A DNA stretch of 64,000 nucleotides from Paracoccus indicus (GCF_003056335.1 NZ_PYWA01000004.1:62001-126000); one strand, 5' to 3'; counted from the stretch's first letter, positions 35,184 through 44,863 are shown. Translations and numbers: made by a program. The notes: a model not told the origin generated them from the sequence alone.

Positions 35184-35206
35184 GCGGGGGGCTGCCTGCC
35201 CCCCGC
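35184..35206 (-). terminator. GC-rich hairpin downstream of the flavoprotein gene
   Basis: Perfect 9-bp stem (35184-35192 with 35198-35206, 5-base loop) between the flavoprotein stop and rsmD on the minus strand; a second C6/G5 stem follows on its upstream side. It lacks a T tract, so termination is uncertain. Confidence 0.4.
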
Positions 35207-35251
35207 ACCCCCCGGGGGCGGGATCGTGGCAAGGGCGGTGCATGGGCTGGG

Positions 35252-36454
35252 TCATGACATCAGCGCCTTCAGGTCAGGGGCGTCGATGATCTGTTGCGGA
35301 TCGGGACTGCGTCCGGCCTCGATCAGCCGCTTGCCGATCATATAGGCGCGGGCGTCGTTCAGGGCATCGACCGCGATCAGGCGGCCATCACGGTAATACC
35401 AGACAGAGGCGCAATGATCGCCCTGCCCTGCCCGAAGCACCGTGCTGTCATAGCCGGTGTTCAGCCCCGCGATCTGCAGCTTGGCGTCGAACTGATCCGA
35501 CCAGAACCATGGCTTGGCGACGTAATCGCGCGTCTGCCCCAGCATGTTGTCGGCCACGCATTCGGCCATGTCGATGGCGCCACCGACGCTCTCCAACCGG
35601 ATCTGCGCGCCCTGATGCGGGAAGCTGGCGCAATCGCCCGCAGCCCAGATGGCGGGGTCCGAGGTCCGGCCTGTGGCGTCCGTGGCGATCCCGTTGTCCA
35701 GCGCCAGGCCGGCGGTTTCGGCAAGCTGGACCCGAGGCAGCACGCCGATGCCCATCACCACCAGATCGGCGGGCAGGATGCGCCCGTCGTTCAGCGCGAC
35801 GCCGGTGACGCGGTCATCGCCTTGGATGGCGCTGATGCCGGTGTCTTCCAGGATGGTCACGCCATGGGCACGGTGCAGGGCCGCGATGATCTGCGAGGTC
35901 TGAGGCGAGGCCACGCGGCCCAGGATGCGCGGGGCGGCCTCGACCAGCGTGACGTCCAGACCCAGCTTGCGGGCGACGGCTGCGGCCTCGAGCCCGATAT
36001 AGCCGCCGCCGATGACGACCAGCTTGCGCCCCGCGGTCAATTCGGGGGCCAACGCGTCGATGTCGGCCAGATCGCGGATGACATGGGTGCCGGGCAGATC
36101 GCCCCCCATCGCGGCGGGCAGGCGGCGGGGTTCCGCGCCAAGCGTCAGGGCCAGCGCGTCATAGGGGTATTCGCCCGCATCGGTCGTGACCACGCGGGCC
36201 TGCGCATCGATGGCGGTCGCGGTTTCGCCGGTGCGCAGGTCGATCTCCTGATCGCGCCACCAGTCGGGCGCGCGCAGCGTCAGGCGGTCCAGCGCCATCT
36301 CGCCCAGCAGATAGGCCTTGGACAAGGGCGGGCGCTGATAGGGCGCGGCAGGTTCGCTGCCGATCACGGTCAGCGGGCCGTCATGTTCCTTGGCCCGCAG
36401 CCGCGCCGCCATCGAGGCCGCCGCCTGCCCTGCCCCCAGTATCACGATCCGCAT
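35252..36454 (-). CDS. FAD-dependent ferredoxin-reductase-like oxidoreductase
   Basis: A 400-residue pyridine nucleotide-disulphide family flavoprotein. FAD-binding GAGQAAAS is at residues 7-14. PYQRPPLSKAYL is typical of ferredoxin/rubredoxin/putidaredoxin reductases, and NAD(P)-binding VVIGGGYIGLEAA is present. A second FAD contact, AIWAAGDCA, comes late, followed by a C-terminal reductase domain. It probably passes electrons from NAD(P)H to a [2Fe-2S] ferredoxin that is not in the window. The start at 36454 places the Rossmann fold at the N terminus. It is divergent from the peroxiredoxin gene, 88 bases away. Confidence 0.9.
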   Translation of the reverse strand: MRIVILGAGQAAASMAARLRAKEHDGPLTVIGSEPAAPYQRPPLSKAYLLGEMALDRLTLRAPDWWRDQEIDLRTGETATAIDAQARVVTTDAGEYPYDALALTLGAEPRRLPAAMGGDLPGTHVIRDLADIDALAPELTAGRKLVVIGGGYIGLEAAAVARKLGLDVTLVEAAPRILGRVASPQTSQIIAALHRAHGVTILEDTGISAIQGDDRVTGVALNDGRILPADLVVMGIGVLPRVQLAETAGLALDNGIATDATGRTSDPAIWAAGDCASFPHQGAQIRLESVGGAIDMAECVADNMLGQTRDYVAKPWFWSDQFDAKLQIAGLNTGYDSTVLRAGQGDHCASVWYYRDGRLIAVDALNDARAYMIGKRLIEAGRSPDPQQIIDAPDLKALMS

Positions 36455-36541
36455 CCGCCTGCGCCCCTCTGCTGTCGTCTGGCCTGTCTTCGGGCCGCAC
36501 CCTATAGTCGCGCCGAATCCGTTGCAATTCAGGAGAGACCG

Positions 36542-37027
36542 ATGACCATCAAGGCTGGAGACAAGCTGCCCGAGGGGCAATTGCTGCGCGTGGGCGAGAA
36601 CGGCCCCGAAAGCGTCTCGACCACCGAGCTGACCAGCGGACGCGTCGCGCTGTTCGGCCTGCCGGGCGCCTTCACCGGCACCTGCACCAACGCCCATATG
36701 CCCAGCTTCGTGCGCACCGCGGACCAGTTCCGCGACAAGGGCGTGTCGCGCATCGTCTGCATCACCGTGAACGACCCCTTCGTGGCGGCGGCATGGGCCG
36801 AACAGACCGGCGCCAAGGATGCGGGCATCGAGGTTCTGGCCGATGCGGACGGCAGCCTGACCAAGTCGCTTGGCCTTGACTTCGACGCGCCGCCGGTCGG
36901 TTTCCAGGGCCGCTGCAAGCGCTTCGCCTCGCTGCTGAGCGACGGCACCTTCCAGACGGTCGATGTCGAGGATTCGCCCGGCACCTGCAGTGTCAGCGCG
37001 GGCGAGACCCTGCTGGAAAAAGTCTGA
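36542..37027 (+). CDS. Peroxiredoxin, Prx5/AhpE-like
   Basis: Thiol peroxidase reducing peroxides (161 aa). The peroxidatic Cys48 sits in PGAFTGTCTNAH; the usual proline of PGAFTPTC is Gly here. The conserved Arg follows in GFQGRCKRFA. A further Cys occurs in PGTCSVSAGETLL near the C terminus and may act as resolving residue, as in hybrid Prx5 enzymes. GGAGAG precedes the ATG. The reductant (glutaredoxin or thioredoxin) is not established. A single-gene unit with a weak hairpin at 37051-37070. Confidence 0.92.
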   Translation: MTIKAGDKLPEGQLLRVGENGPESVSTTELTSGRVALFGLPGAFTGTCTNAHMPSFVRTADQFRDKGVSRIVCITVNDPFVAAAWAEQTGAKDAGIEVLADADGSLTKSLGLDFDAPPVGFQGRCKRFASLLSDGTFQTVDVEDSPGTCSVSAGETLLEKV

Positions 37028-37050
37028 TCCCTGAGTAGCAAGACCCGGAG

Positions 37051-37070
37051 GGGCTGGCCCCGGTCAGCCC
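37051..37070. terminator. Weak hairpin between the peroxiredoxin and FemAB-like genes
   Basis: Six-bp stem GGGCTG/CAGCCC with an 8-base loop, overlapping the last codons of the convergent gene. There is no proper T tract. Confidence 0.3.
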
Positions 37071-38194
37071 TTCCGGAACGGGGTGAAATCGGCAAGCGCC
37101 TCGATTTCATCTCCCATGGCGTGGCGTTCCTGATCCAGATAGTTTTCCAGCGCCTTCAGGAAGCCAGCGTCCTGAACCCAATGCAGCGAATGGATCGGGA
37201 CGGGCTCGTATCCGCGGGCCAGCTTGTGATCGCCCTGCGCCCCCGCCTCGACCCGCGACAGGCCATGGGCGATCGCATGGTCGATGGCCTGATGGTAGCA
37301 CAGCTCGAAGTGCAGGAAGGCGTGATCCTCGGTGCAGCCCCAATAGCGGCCATAGATGGCGTCGGGGCCAAGGAAGTTCAGCGCCCCGGCGATGGGTTCG
37401 CCGTCCTGTTCGGCCAGCACCAGCAGGATGTCGTCGCGCATCGTTTCCTGCATCAGGTCGAAGAACCGGCGCGTCAGATAGGGCTGGCCCCATTTACGGG
37501 CGCCGGTGTCCTGATAGAACTCCCAGAAGGCGTCCCAGTGGCGGGGTTGCAGATCGTCGCCCGTCAGATGGCGGATGGTGCCGCCGAAGCCTTGGGCGCG
37601 GGCGCGTTCCTTGCGCAGGTCCTTGCGCTTGCGCGAGGACAAAGCGGCCAAGAAATCGTCGTAACTGGCATAGCCGCGGTTCAGCCAGTGAAACTGCTGG
37701 GTGATGCGCGGCAGGAAACCCGCCTGTTCGCCCAAGGCAGCCTCGGACTCGGTGCAGAAGGTGACATGCGCGCCGGATGCCTGAACGTGGTCGGTGACCT
37801 GCATCATGCCCTGCAGCAGCGCCATGCGCGCCCCGTCATCGCGGGCCAGCAGGCGCTGGCCGGTGGCGGGGGTGAAGGGCACCGCCGCCTGCAGCTTGGG
37901 GTAATAGCGCCCACCCGCCCGCGTATAGGCCTGCGCCCAAGCGTGGTCGAAGATGTATTCGCCCTGGCTGTGCCCCTTGGCATAAAGCGGCACGGCCCCG
38001 ACGATATGGCCGTCGCGTTCGGCGGTCAGGTGCAGCGGTTGCCAGCCGGTGCCGGTGCCCACCGATCCCGATTGCTCCAGCGCCAGCAGAAAGCGGTGCG
38101 AGGTGAAGGGATTGCCGTCGCCAAGACCGTCCCAGGTTTGCGGATCGATCTCTGCGATGGAGGGATGGGTCGTCAGGGTCAGCATGTCGCTCAT
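37064..38194 (-). CDS. FemAB/GNAT-like acyltransferase family protein (COG3146 type)
   Basis: A 376-residue soluble protein that resembles the conserved family sometimes labelled peptidogalycan biosynthesis/DUF482. Recognisable parts are GNPFTSHRFLLALEQSGS near the N terminus, VPLYAKGHSQGEYIFDHAW, SSRKRKDLRKER, ARKWGQPYLTRRFF, and AGAQGDHKLARGYEP near the end. The fold is expected to be a double GNAT/FemAB domain. The reaction is unknown. The start at 38194 fits the family. It is followed on the same strand by nothing, and the gene upstream is the GDPD phosphodiesterase. Confidence 0.85.
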   Translation of the reverse strand: MSDMLTLTTHPSIAEIDPQTWDGLGDGNPFTSHRFLLALEQSGSVGTGTGWQPLHLTAERDGHIVGAVPLYAKGHSQGEYIFDHAWAQAYTRAGGRYYPKLQAAVPFTPATGQRLLARDDGARMALLQGMMQVTDHVQASGAHVTFCTESEAALGEQAGFLPRITQQFHWLNRGYASYDDFLAALSSRKRKDLRKERARAQGFGGTIRHLTGDDLQPRHWDAFWEFYQDTGARKWGQPYLTRRFFDLMQETMRDDILLVLAEQDGEPIAGALNFLGPDAIYGRYWGCTEDHAFLHFELCYHQAIDHAIAHGLSRVEAGAQGDHKLARGYEPVPIHSLHWVQDAGFLKALENYLDQERHAMGDEIEALADFTPFRKG

Positions 38195-38280
38195 GTCCCG
38201 CAAGATAGGGTGCGGGCGCGCGAATGTCAGGGGGCAGATGCGGTCAGGACGTCGCAATCGCGTGACGCCCTGACGGCTGG

Positions 38281-39036
38281 TCATTCGGTGGGCGTGAAGC
38301 CCTCGAAGGTGATGTTCTGGGCGACCTTGCGGGCGGCGGTTTCCTGTTCGGGCGTGCGGACCGTCCAGCAAAGGATCGGTACTCCCTGGGCGGCCAGGGC
38401 ATCTACGCGCGGGTTGTCCAGATCGCCGATGGCATGCGAGATGAAGCTGGCCCCGCTGCGGTCGAAATCGCCGATCCCGGCCAGTTCCAGGCGGCGTTCC
38501 GGCGGGACCGTGGGCCAGTGTTCCTCGCTGTAATCGCAGGTGGTCAGCCCGACGGCGATGCCCTGTGCGGCCGCGTGGAAGGCCGTGACCTGATGGGGGT
38601 TGAAGGACATCATCGCGACCGGCCCGTCGTAACCCTCCAGCGCCTCGGCCACGCGCAGGTGCAGATCGCCGATATCGGGGCCAAGGGTGCCGTCCTGATC
38701 CTTGATCTCGATCAGCAGCGGGACCTGCCCCGCGACCAGTTCAAGGAATTCGGACAGCGTCGGCACATGCTGGTCGCTGCCCAGCAGGCGATAGCCCTGA
38801 AGCGTATCGACCGAGGTCTGGGACACCAGCCCCGTCTGCCCTGTCAGCCGCGTCAGGTCATAGTCGTGAAAGACCATGGGCGTGCCGTCGGCTGCGGGCT
38901 GGATGTCCAGCTCGATCCCGTAGCCGGCCTTAATGGCGGCACGCGCTGCCGCAAGGCTGTTTTCCGGCACGCCGTCCCCGTGCAGCCCGCGATGGGCGAT
39001 GGGGGCGGTCAGGAAGGCTTGCGGCAGCGCGGTCAT
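38281..39036 (-). CDS. Glycerophosphodiester phosphodiesterase family protein
   Basis: Hydrolyses glycerophosphodiesters to glycerol 3-phosphate and an alcohol (251 aa; UgpQ-like, no signal peptide, so cytoplasmic). Catalytic His15 is in IAHRGLHG. Then come PENS, the metal-binding Glu and Asp in IELDIQ and the second His in VFHDYDLTRLTG, the full GDPD active-site set. The ATG at 39036 overlaps the RidA stop by one base (TGATG), so the two are probably co-translated. No phosphate-transport genes are adjacent. Confidence 0.92.
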   Translation of the reverse strand: MTALPQAFLTAPIAHRGLHGDGVPENSLAAARAAIKAGYGIELDIQPAADGTPMVFHDYDLTRLTGQTGLVSQTSVDTLQGYRLLGSDQHVPTLSEFLELVAGQVPLLIEIKDQDGTLGPDIGDLHLRVAEALEGYDGPVAMMSFNPHQVTAFHAAAQGIAVGLTTCDYSEEHWPTVPPERRLELAGIGDFDRSGASFISHAIGDLDNPRVDALAAQGVPILCWTVRTPEQETAARKVAQNITFEGFTPTE

Positions 39037-39491
39037 CACTTCACCTCGAAGATGGCTTCGATCTCGACCGCGACGCCGAAGGGCAGCGAGGGTGCCGAGA
39101 CGGCAGCGCGCGAATGTCGGCCCGCATCGCCGAAGACCTCGACCATCAGGTCCGAGCAGCCGTTGATGACCTTGGGCTGATCGGTGAAATCGGGGGTCGA
39201 GTTCACGAAGCCGGTCAGCTTCACGACGCGGGTCACGCGGTCCAGATCGCCGACGGCGGACTTCAGCTGCGCGATCAGGGCCAGACCGCAGCGGCGGGCG
39301 GCGGCGGCGCCGTCCTCGACGCTGGTGCCATCGCCCAGCTTGCCGGTGATCAAGCCGTTCTCATCCGCGCTGATCTGACCCGAGATGAAGACCAGGTTGC
39401 CGGTCTGCACGAAGGGGACGTAATTCGCGGCAGGCATGGGGGCTTCGGGAAGGGTGATGCCTTTGTCGGCCAGGGTCTGTTCGACGCTCAT
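39036..39491 (-). CDS. RidA-family reactive-intermediate deaminase
   Basis: A 151-residue RidA/YjgF-type protein, longer than the ~128 aa archetype and of the subfamily with GNLVFISGQISADENG and LIAQLKSAVGDLDRV. The C-terminal SAPSLPFGVAVEIEAIFEV is typical. Classical RidA has an Arg that holds the 2-aminoacrylate carboxylate. In this subfamily the corresponding segment reads GRHSRAAVSAP, so the Arg may be present, but the substrate is not certain. It lies upstream of, and coupled to, the GDPD gene. Confidence 0.9.
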   Translation of the reverse strand: MSVEQTLADKGITLPEAPMPAANYVPFVQTGNLVFISGQISADENGLITGKLGDGTSVEDGAAAARRCGLALIAQLKSAVGDLDRVTRVVKLTGFVNSTPDFTDQPKVINGCSDLMVEVFGDAGRHSRAAVSAPSLPFGVAVEIEAIFEVK

Positions 39492-39539
39492 GATATCCTC
39501 GCTTGGGTTGGCGTTGGCCGGACCCTAGCAAGGCATTCC

Positions 39540-42500
39540 TCAGGCGACCAGTGCCTCGGCGCGTTTCAGGTCGACGCTGACCAGCTGGCTGACGCCCTGT
39601 TCGACCATGGTGACGCCGAAGAGGCGATCCATCCGCGCCATCGTCACCGCATGGTGGGTGATGATCAGGAACCGCGTGTCGGTCCGGCGGGTCATCTCGT
39701 CCAGCAGGTCGCAGAAGCGGCTGACATTGGCGTCGTCCAAGGGCGCGTCGACCTCGTCCAGCACGCAGATGGGGGCGGGATTGGCCAGGAAGACCGCAAA
39801 GATCAGCGCCATCGCGGTCAGCGTCTGTTCGCCCCCAGACAGAAGCGACAGCGTCGACAGGCGCTTGCCCGGTGGCTGGCACATAATTTCGAGGCCCGCA
39901 TCCAGCGGGTCGTCGGATTCGACCATCACTAGCCGCGCCTCGCCGCCCCCGAAAAGGGCGGTGAAAAGCGTGGCAAAATTGGCGTTCACGGTCTCGAAGG
40001 CGGCCAGCAGGCGTTCGCGCCCCTCGCGGTTCAGGCTGCCGATGCCGGCGCGCAGCTTGCGGATGGCTTCCTCGAGGTCGGCCTTCTGGGCGGCGAGCTG
40101 ATCGCGTTCGGCCTCCAGCTCGCGCTTGTCCTCCTCGGCGCGCAGGTTGACGGCGCCAAGCGCGTCGCGCTGCGTGCGCAGGCGGGTGATCTGGTGTTCC
40201 AGTGCGTCGGCCGGGGCCTTGGGGTCGACATCGCCAAGGCTGGCCAGCAGGTCCGCGGGGGTCTGGTCGGTTTCCTCCGCGATCCGCTCGCGGGCGGCGG
40301 TTTCGGCTGCAGTGGCGGCCTCGGCGCGGGCATCCATGGCGGCGCGGGCCTCGCGGGCCTCGGAGGCCAGGCGCGCGGTGTCGCGTTCGGCATGGGCGGC
40401 GGCGCGGGCGGCGTCATCGGCCGCAGCCAGCGCGTCGCGGGCGCGGGTCAGGCGGGTCTGGGCCTGCGCCTCGCGCTCGGTCAGGGCATCACGGCGTTCG
40501 GCCAGCAGCGCGGGCTGGGCCTTGGCACCCGCCAGTTCATCCTGCGCCCCGTCACGGCGCGTGGCCAGTTCGGCGGCGCGGGTGCCCGCCTGTTCCAACC
40601 GCTGCTGCCAGCCTGCGGTTTCACGGTCGATCGCCGCGATCCGCTTCAGACGCGCGTCCTCGTCGCGGCGCAATTCGTCAAGGCTGGCACGGCGGGTCAT
40701 GGTGGCGATGCGGGCAGCCTCGACGCTGGTGCGGGCGTGTTCGACCGCCGTGGCGGCATCGGCCCGGTCGGGCAGCGCATCCAGCTGAGCCTGCGCATCG
40801 TCCAAACGGGTGCGGGCATCGGTTGCATCGGCCTGATGGCGGGCCAGTTCGGCGCGGGCAGCCTCGGCGCGGCTGCCTGCCATGGCCAGATCGGATTCGG
40901 CGCGGGTGGATGCCCGCGCGGCATCCGACAGCTGGCGCTCGGCCTCGCGTCGGGCATCGCGGGCGGATTTCTCGGTGGCGGCGGCGTCGGCAAGCGCGGC
41001 CCTGGCCTCCTCATGCGCCTCGATCGCGGTCTCGGCGCGGGCGCGGGCCTGTTCGGTCTGGCTGGTGATCTCGGCCAGCTCGTTGACCTTCTGCAGATGC
41101 AGCGCCGCCTGAGAGGAGGCCTCGCCCGCCATGACGCACAACCCGTCCCACCGGAACAGATCGCCCTCGGGCGTGACCAGACGCTGACCGGGGTGCAGAT
41201 CGGCCTGCAGCGCAGCACCCGTGCGGGCATCGACCACCAGTCCGGTCTGCGACAGGCGGCGGGCCAGCACATCGGGGCCGGAGACATGCGGCGCCAGCGG
41301 CTGCACCTGCGCGGGCAAGGGCTGGGGCGCGTCCCATCCCGGCAGCGCGTGCCACCCCGAGCCCTCGGTCGAGACCCCCGCCCGCAGATCGTCGCCAAGC
41401 GCTGCACCGAAAGCGGTCTCATACCCCCGCGCGACCTGCACCTGATCCAGCAGCGCCTGCCCGTCGGACTGGCCGCGTTCGACCAGACGGCGCAGGGCAG
41501 TCATTTCGGCGGCCAGCGCACCGGCCTCGCCTTCGGCCTGCGCCCGGGCGGCGCGGGCGGCGGCTTCGCCGGTCTCCAGATCGGCGCGGGTGGCCTCGGC
41601 CTGGGCCAGCGCGTCTTCGGCGGCGTCCACGCGGGCGCGGGCCTGATCCTGGGCGGCATCGGTCTGCTCAAGGGCCGCTTGCGCGGCGGTCCCTGCGGCG
41701 GTGGCAGTTTCGGCGGCTTGGGTGGCATCCGTCGCGGCGCGGTCGGCACGGTCGAACATGGCGCGCAGATCGGCGGCCAGCCGTTCGGCGGATTGGTGGC
41801 GGGCGGCCAGGCGGGCCGATTCGTCAGTCAGTTCGGCCAGACGACCTTCCAGATCGCGCAGGGTTTCGCTGGCCTCATCGGCCATGGCGGTCGCAGCCTC
41901 CAGCCGGTCGTCATGGCCCTGCCCTGCGGCCTCCAGCTGATCGCGCTCGGCGGCCAGCTTTTCGACGACCTCGCCGGCATCGCGGTTCAGCCCTTCCTCG
42001 CGCTCGATATCGCGGTCCAGCTGGGCGATGCGGGCGGTCAGGGCAGCGATGGCGGCATCGGCGCGCGCCTCGGCCTCGTCCAGGGCCTCGCGTTCGGCGG
42101 TGATACGGGACAGGATGGCGGCGGCGACCTGCTCCTCCTCGCGCAGCGGCGGCAGGGCGTCGTCTGCCTGCACACGCCGAGCCTCGGCCTCCTCGGCGGC
42201 GGCTTCGGCCTCGGCTGCCTGCCGGACGGCTTGGGACAGGGCTTCGGCGGCGGCGGTGCGGGCCGCCTCGGCCTCGGCCCAACGACGATACAGCAGCACG
42301 CCCTCGGCCAGGCGCAGCGCCGCGCCGATCTGTCGGTATTTCGCGGCGGCACGGGCCTGACGCGCCAGCGATGCGGCCTGCGTGGACAGGCTGTCCAGCG
42401 TATCATCGACCCGCGAAAGGTTCGCCTCGGCCCCGTTCAGCTTCAGCTCGGCCTCATGCCGCCGCTGGTAAAGACCCGAAATCCCGGCTGCCTCTTCCAG

Positions 42501-42989
42501 AATGCGGCGGCGGCTTTTGGGCTTGGCGTTGATCAACTCGCTGATCTGCCCCTGCCGCACCAGCGCCGGGCTATGCGCCCCCGTCGAGGCATCGGCAAAC
42601 AACATCTGCACGTCGCGCGCCCGCACATCCTTGCCTGCGATCTTGTAGGCGCTGCCCGCGTCACGGGTGATGCGGCGGGTGATGTCGAACTGGTCGTCCT
42701 CGTTGAAGCCCGCGGGTGCCAGCCGGTCGCGGTTGTCGATGGTCAGCGACACCTCGGCATGGGCGCGGGCGCTGCGGCGCGTGGTGCCCGCAAAGATCAC
42801 GTCTTCCATCCCGCCCCCACGCATGGCCGAGGGACGGTTTTCCCCCATGACCCAACGCAGCGCCTCCAACAGGTTGGACTTGCCGCAGCCGTTGGGACCG
42901 ACCACACCCGTCAGCCCCTCGCGGATGACCAGATCGGTCGGGTCCACGAAGCTCTTGAAGCCGTTCAATCGCAGGCGGTCAAAGCGCAA
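39540..42989 (-). CDS. smc: Chromosome segregation protein SMC
   Basis: ATPase that loops and organises the chromosome with ScpA/ScpB (1149 aa). The N-terminal head has Walker A GPNGCGKSN at 31-39. Two very long Ala/Glu/Arg-rich coiled-coil arms follow, with a hinge near residues ~500-620. The C-terminal head has signature LLSGGEQTLTAMAL and Walker B PICVLDEVDAPLDD. The start is a TTG at 42989. An in-frame TGA lies 15 bases upstream, no ATG fits, and the resulting N terminus RFDRLRLNGFKSF is correct for SMC. No clear ribosome-binding site precedes it. scpA/scpB are not in the window. Confidence 0.97.
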   Translation of the reverse strand: MRFDRLRLNGFKSFVDPTDLVIREGLTGVVGPNGCGKSNLLEALRWVMGENRPSAMRGGGMEDVIFAGTTRRSARAHAEVSLTIDNRDRLAPAGFNEDDQFDITRRITRDAGSAYKIAGKDVRARDVQMLFADASTGAHSPALVRQGQISELINAKPKSRRRILEEAAGISGLYQRRHEAELKLNGAEANLSRVDDTLDSLSTQAASLARQARAAAKYRQIGAALRLAEGVLLYRRWAEAEAARTAAAEALSQAVRQAAEAEAAAEEAEARRVQADDALPPLREEEQVAAAILSRITAEREALDEAEARADAAIAALTARIAQLDRDIEREEGLNRDAGEVVEKLAAERDQLEAAGQGHDDRLEAATAMADEASETLRDLEGRLAELTDESARLAARHQSAERLAADLRAMFDRADRAATDATQAAETATAAGTAAQAALEQTDAAQDQARARVDAAEDALAQAEATRADLETGEAAARAARAQAEGEAGALAAEMTALRRLVERGQSDGQALLDQVQVARGYETAFGAALGDDLRAGVSTEGSGWHALPGWDAPQPLPAQVQPLAPHVSGPDVLARRLSQTGLVVDARTGAALQADLHPGQRLVTPEGDLFRWDGLCVMAGEASSQAALHLQKVNELAEITSQTEQARARAETAIEAHEEARAALADAAATEKSARDARREAERQLSDAARASTRAESDLAMAGSRAEAARAELARHQADATDARTRLDDAQAQLDALPDRADAATAVEHARTSVEAARIATMTRRASLDELRRDEDARLKRIAAIDRETAGWQQRLEQAGTRAAELATRRDGAQDELAGAKAQPALLAERRDALTEREAQAQTRLTRARDALAAADDAARAAAHAERDTARLASEAREARAAMDARAEAATAAETAARERIAEETDQTPADLLASLGDVDPKAPADALEHQITRLRTQRDALGAVNLRAEEDKRELEAERDQLAAQKADLEEAIRKLRAGIGSLNREGRERLLAAFETVNANFATLFTALFGGGEARLVMVESDDPLDAGLEIMCQPPGKRLSTLSLLSGGEQTLTAMALIFAVFLANPAPICVLDEVDAPLDDANVSRFCDLLDEMTRRTDTRFLIITHHAVTMARMDRLFGVTMVEQGVSQLVSVDLKRAEALVA

Positions 42990-43167
42990 AGGTCGGGTCC
43001 GTCATGGCTGAGGCGATCAGGGATTGTTCCTGCATGGCCCCATCGTGTCAATGGCACCGCAAGATATCGCGGAAAGCCAGCGGATATCCACAAGATGCAT
43101 CGCGCGCAACCCCGCCATGTCCGCTGCCCGCTGGCGCCATGCCGCAGGGCGCGATAAGTTCGCCCCC

Positions 43168-43548
43168 ATGATTCAGACGCTTGCCATCATCCTTGGCTTC
43201 CAGCTTGCCGGAGAGGTCATTTCCCGCATCGCCGACCTGCCCTTGCCAGGGCCAGTGGCGGGAATGCTGCTGCTGGTCGCGACCTGCATCGCACGTCCTG
43301 CCGTCGCAGACCGCATCCGGCCCACGACATCGGGGCTGCTGTCGCATCTGTCGCTGTTCTTCGTGCCCGCAGGCGTGGGGATCATCGCGCATTGGCAATC
43401 GCTGCGCAGCGACGGTCTGGGCATCGCCGTGGCACTGATGGCATCGACCCTGCTGGCGATCGCGGCAGGGGCGCTGGCCTTCACCTGGGTCGCCCGCCTG
43501 ACCGGATCCGAGGAACCGGATGCCTTAAGGGACCAGGGGCATGAGTGA
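43168..43548 (+). CDS. lrgA: CidA/LrgA-family holin-like membrane protein
   Basis: A 126-residue protein with about four membrane helices, matching the CidA/LrgA family: PLPGPVAGMLLLV after the first helix and the FFVPAGVGII loop are characteristic. In Gram-positives these proteins influence autolysis and pyruvate/acetate metabolism; in proteobacteria the role is less clear. The ATG at 43168 starts the first helix directly. The stop overlaps the lrgB start by 8 bases. Confidence 0.9.
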   Translation: MIQTLAIILGFQLAGEVISRIADLPLPGPVAGMLLLVATCIARPAVADRIRPTTSGLLSHLSLFFVPAGVGIIAHWQSLRSDGLGIAVALMASTLLAIAAGALAFTWVARLTGSEEPDALRDQGHE

Positions 43549-44260
43549 TCCGCTGCTGATCTGGTCCTATCTGTCGCAAGGCCCGCTGGTCTGGCTGACG
43601 GCCACGCTGGTCGCCTATCTGATCGGTGACGCCTGTTTTCGCGCGGCGAATCGCAAAAGCTGGGCCAATCCGGTGCTGGTCGCCGTGATCCTGCTGGCGC
43701 TGCTGCTGATCGGCACGGGCACCGATTACGCCACCTATTTCGAGGGCGCACAATTCGTCCACTTCATGCTCGGGCCTGCGACCGTGGCCCTCGGCCTGCC
43801 GCTTTACGACAACCTGCCACTGGTGCGCAAAGCCGCCTTGCCGATGCTGGCGGGTCTGCTGGCCGGGTCAATCACGGCGGTCGTATCGGCCCTGATGATC
43901 GCGCGGGCCTTCGGCATCACCGGATCGGTCCTGGCCTCGCTGGCACCGAAATCCACCACCGCCCCCGTGGCCATCGGCATCGCCGAGCGTATCGGCGGGC
44001 AACCCACCCTGACCGCCGCGCTGGTCCTGCTGACCGGCATCTTCGGGGCAATCATCGTGACGCCCCTGCTGAACGCCATGCGCATCCGCGACTGGCGCGC
44101 GCGGGGCTTTGCCATCGGGGTGGCGGCCCATGGCATCGGGACGGCGCGCGCCTTTCAGGTCAACCAGACCGCAGGCGCGTTTTCCGGCATCGGCATGGGG
44201 CTGAACGCGGTGCTGACGGCGATCATCGCGCCCTTGGCCCTGCAGCTATTCGGCGGGTGA
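43541..44260 (+). CDS. lrgB: CidB/LrgB-family membrane protein
   Basis: A 239-residue protein with about seven membrane helices, partner of LrgA. FMLGPATVALGLPLY, LAPKSTTAPVAIGIAER and GVAAHGIGTARAFQ are all family hallmarks. LrgAB or CidAB pairs have been proposed to transport small organic acids or to modulate murein hydrolase activity. It overlaps lrgA by 8 bases, which indicates a two-gene operon. No adjacent LytTR-type regulator is present. Confidence 0.93.
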   Translation: MSDPLLIWSYLSQGPLVWLTATLVAYLIGDACFRAANRKSWANPVLVAVILLALLLIGTGTDYATYFEGAQFVHFMLGPATVALGLPLYDNLPLVRKAALPMLAGLLAGSITAVVSALMIARAFGITGSVLASLAPKSTTAPVAIGIAERIGGQPTLTAALVLLTGIFGAIIVTPLLNAMRIRDWRARGFAIGVAAHGIGTARAFQVNQTAGAFSGIGMGLNAVLTAIIAPLALQLFGG

Positions 44261-44326
44261 TCACACTTTGACGGACAGCCCTTCTCGGTTGCCCAAATAC
44301 CCGATCTCATCGGCCGCCGCAGGCGC

Positions 44327-44863
44327 TCAGCCCGACTTGGGGCGGAAAGCCTTGATACGGGCGGGATCGGTTTCGATCCGGGCGGCACCCATCAGATCCA
44401 GACAATAGGGCACGGCCGCAAAGACCGCATTCAGGCAGGTCGCGATGGCCGAGGGCTTGCCGGGGATGGTGATGATCAGTGTCGCCCCACGGATCGCGGC
44501 CGTCTGGCGTGACAGGATGGCGGTGGGAACCTCGGCCAGACTGGCACGGCGCATTGCCTCGCCGAAACCGGGCAACTCCTTGTCCATGACATCGGCCACG
44601 GCCTCGGGGGTCAGGTCGCGCGGTGCCGGGCCGGTGCCGCCGGTGACCAGGATGAGGTCGGCCCCGCCATCGGCCAACTCGCGCAGCTTGTCGGCGACCT
44701 CGGCCCGTCCGTCGGGGATGATATGGCGCGCGATCTCCATCGGGGATGTGATGGTGTCGCGCAGCCAGCTTTCGGCGCCGGGGCCGCCCTTGTCCTCATA
44801 GACGCCGGCGGCCGCGCGGTCGCTGACGGTGACGATGGCAATGCGGGCGGCCCGGGCGGTCAT
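44327..44863 (-). CDS. mog: Molybdopterin adenylyltransferase (Mog/MoaB type)
   Basis: Activates molybdopterin with ATP before molybdenum insertion (178 aa). The family motifs are [20 protein letters not shown] at the N terminus, [16 protein letters not shown] in the middle and [13 protein letters not shown] late. Length favours the Mog-like form. It is coupled to argG by a 4-base overlap, an association without an obvious metabolic reason. No other moa or moe genes are in the window. Confidence 0.9.
   Translation of the reverse strand: MTARAARIAIVTVSDRAAAGVYEDKGGPGAESWLRDTITSPMEIARHIIPDGRAEVADKLRELADGGADLILVTGGTGPAPRDLTPEAVADVMDKELPGFGEAMRRASLAEVPTAILSRQTAAIRGATLIITIPGKPSAIATCLNAVFAAVPYCLDLMGAARIETDPARIKAFRPKSG

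Noticed and set aside
40194..43157. A 987-codon open frame antisense to smc
   Set aside because: Gly/Leu/Gln-rich mirror of the Ala/Glu/Arg coiled coils of SMC; a shadow.
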